Positions 5,467 to 5,637 of a DNA stretch of 5,637 nt are shown here, in pieces. Position 1 is the stretch's first letter. Each line of letters begins with the position of its first letter. Below the pieces are notes generated by a model. That model had not been told where the DNA came from and did not search any database. It saw only the letters and a program-made list of their open reading frames with translations. Source of the stretch: Eubacteriales Family XIII. Incertae Sedis bacterium (lineage in GTDB: Bacteria; Bacillota_A; Clostridia; Peptostreptococcales; Anaerovoracaceae); NCBI GenBank assembly GCA_031278145.1, contig JAITLA010000047.1:1-5637 (forward strand), in the 5' to 3' direction. Made by a program: the position numbers and the translations under genes.

Positions 5467-5637
5467 TCAGGCCCGCAGCTCCGTCAACACAATGTCCGCC
5501 GTGACGCTCTTGTCGCCCCTGACAACGGTGATTTTCACATGATCGCCCACCGAAAGCCCCGTCAGCTTGGCGTTGAAATCAGGCAACCCCGTGACGGTCG
5601 CGCCGTTCACCGCCGTGATCCTGTCGCCCGGCAGAAG
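5467..5637 (-). CDS. PDZ-domain protein, C-terminal end (partial; HtrA-like?)
   Basis: The last 56 codons of a minus-strand gene run from the window edge to a TGA at 5469-5467. The N-terminal part lies outside the window. The visible peptide opens with LLPGDRITAVNG (residues 1-12 of the fragment), the signature of the second half of a PDZ domain. It continues with VGDHVKITVVRG (30-41), the closing beta strands, and stops 15 residues later. Bacterial proteins that end just after a PDZ domain are often HtrA/Deg-type periplasmic serine proteases, where the PDZ domain binds exposed C-termini of substrates. Other membrane-anchored PDZ proteases are possible, and no protease domain is visible here. 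The gene lies 98 bp upstream of the amidohydrolase on the same strand; no functional link is evident. Confidence 0.85.
   Translation of the reverse strand, partial: LLPGDRITAVNGATVTGLPDFNAKLTGLSVGDHVKITVVRGDKSVTADIVLTELRA

Noticed and set aside
4346..5542. A 398-codon plus-strand open frame opposite the amidohydrolase
   Set aside because: It is an antisense shadow: the minus strand carries the clear amidohydrolase motifs, and this frame also runs through the gap and into the PDZ gene without showing any domain.

Overview
The window reads as GC-rich bacterial DNA with tightly packed genes, ATG starts and mostly recognisable purine-rich ribosome sites. Its enzymes (a metal-dependent group III alcohol dehydrogenase, an amino-acid/amine permease and a D-aminoacylase-type amidohydrolase) would suit an anaerobe that ferments amino acids or amines. 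The short near-palindromic modules at the left end recall intergenic repeats I associate with Synergistota and some Negativicutes. That taxonomic hint comes from memory and is weak.

Layout: bases 1-121 hold no gene I can support. Bases 122-337 are a tandem array of about 90-bp units built from small hairpins, ending in an inverted half-unit. A sigma70-like promoter (356-384) and a structured leader follow. Then comes a plus-strand run of three genes: an iron-containing alcohol dehydrogenase (515-1675), a 12-TM APC-family permease (1760-3250) and an unrecognised protein of about 227 residues (3247-3930) whose ATG overlaps the permease stop codon. After a 61-bp convergent gap with strong inverted repeats, the minus strand carries an amidohydrolase of the N-acyl-D-amino-acid deacylase type (5368-3992). 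Further right, cut by the window edge, is the C-terminal end of a PDZ-domain protein (5637-5467).

How the genes may work together (inference): the permease would import an amino acid or amine, and the dehydrogenase would interconvert an aldehyde and an alcohol derived from it or from another substrate. The third gene is probably co-translated with the permease and may support the same pathway, but its function is unknown. The amidohydrolase lies on the other strand and could release free amino acids or related acids from N-acylated forms. Nothing in the sequence proves that it shares a substrate with the permease.

Most notable: the amidohydrolase lacks the bridging cysteine and apparently one metal-binding histidine of classical D-aminoacylases. 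The dehydrogenase has Glu where the best-known family members have a second active-site His. The unknown third gene has a conserved-looking C-terminal half. No CRISPR array, tRNA, rRNA, transposase or defence system is visible.
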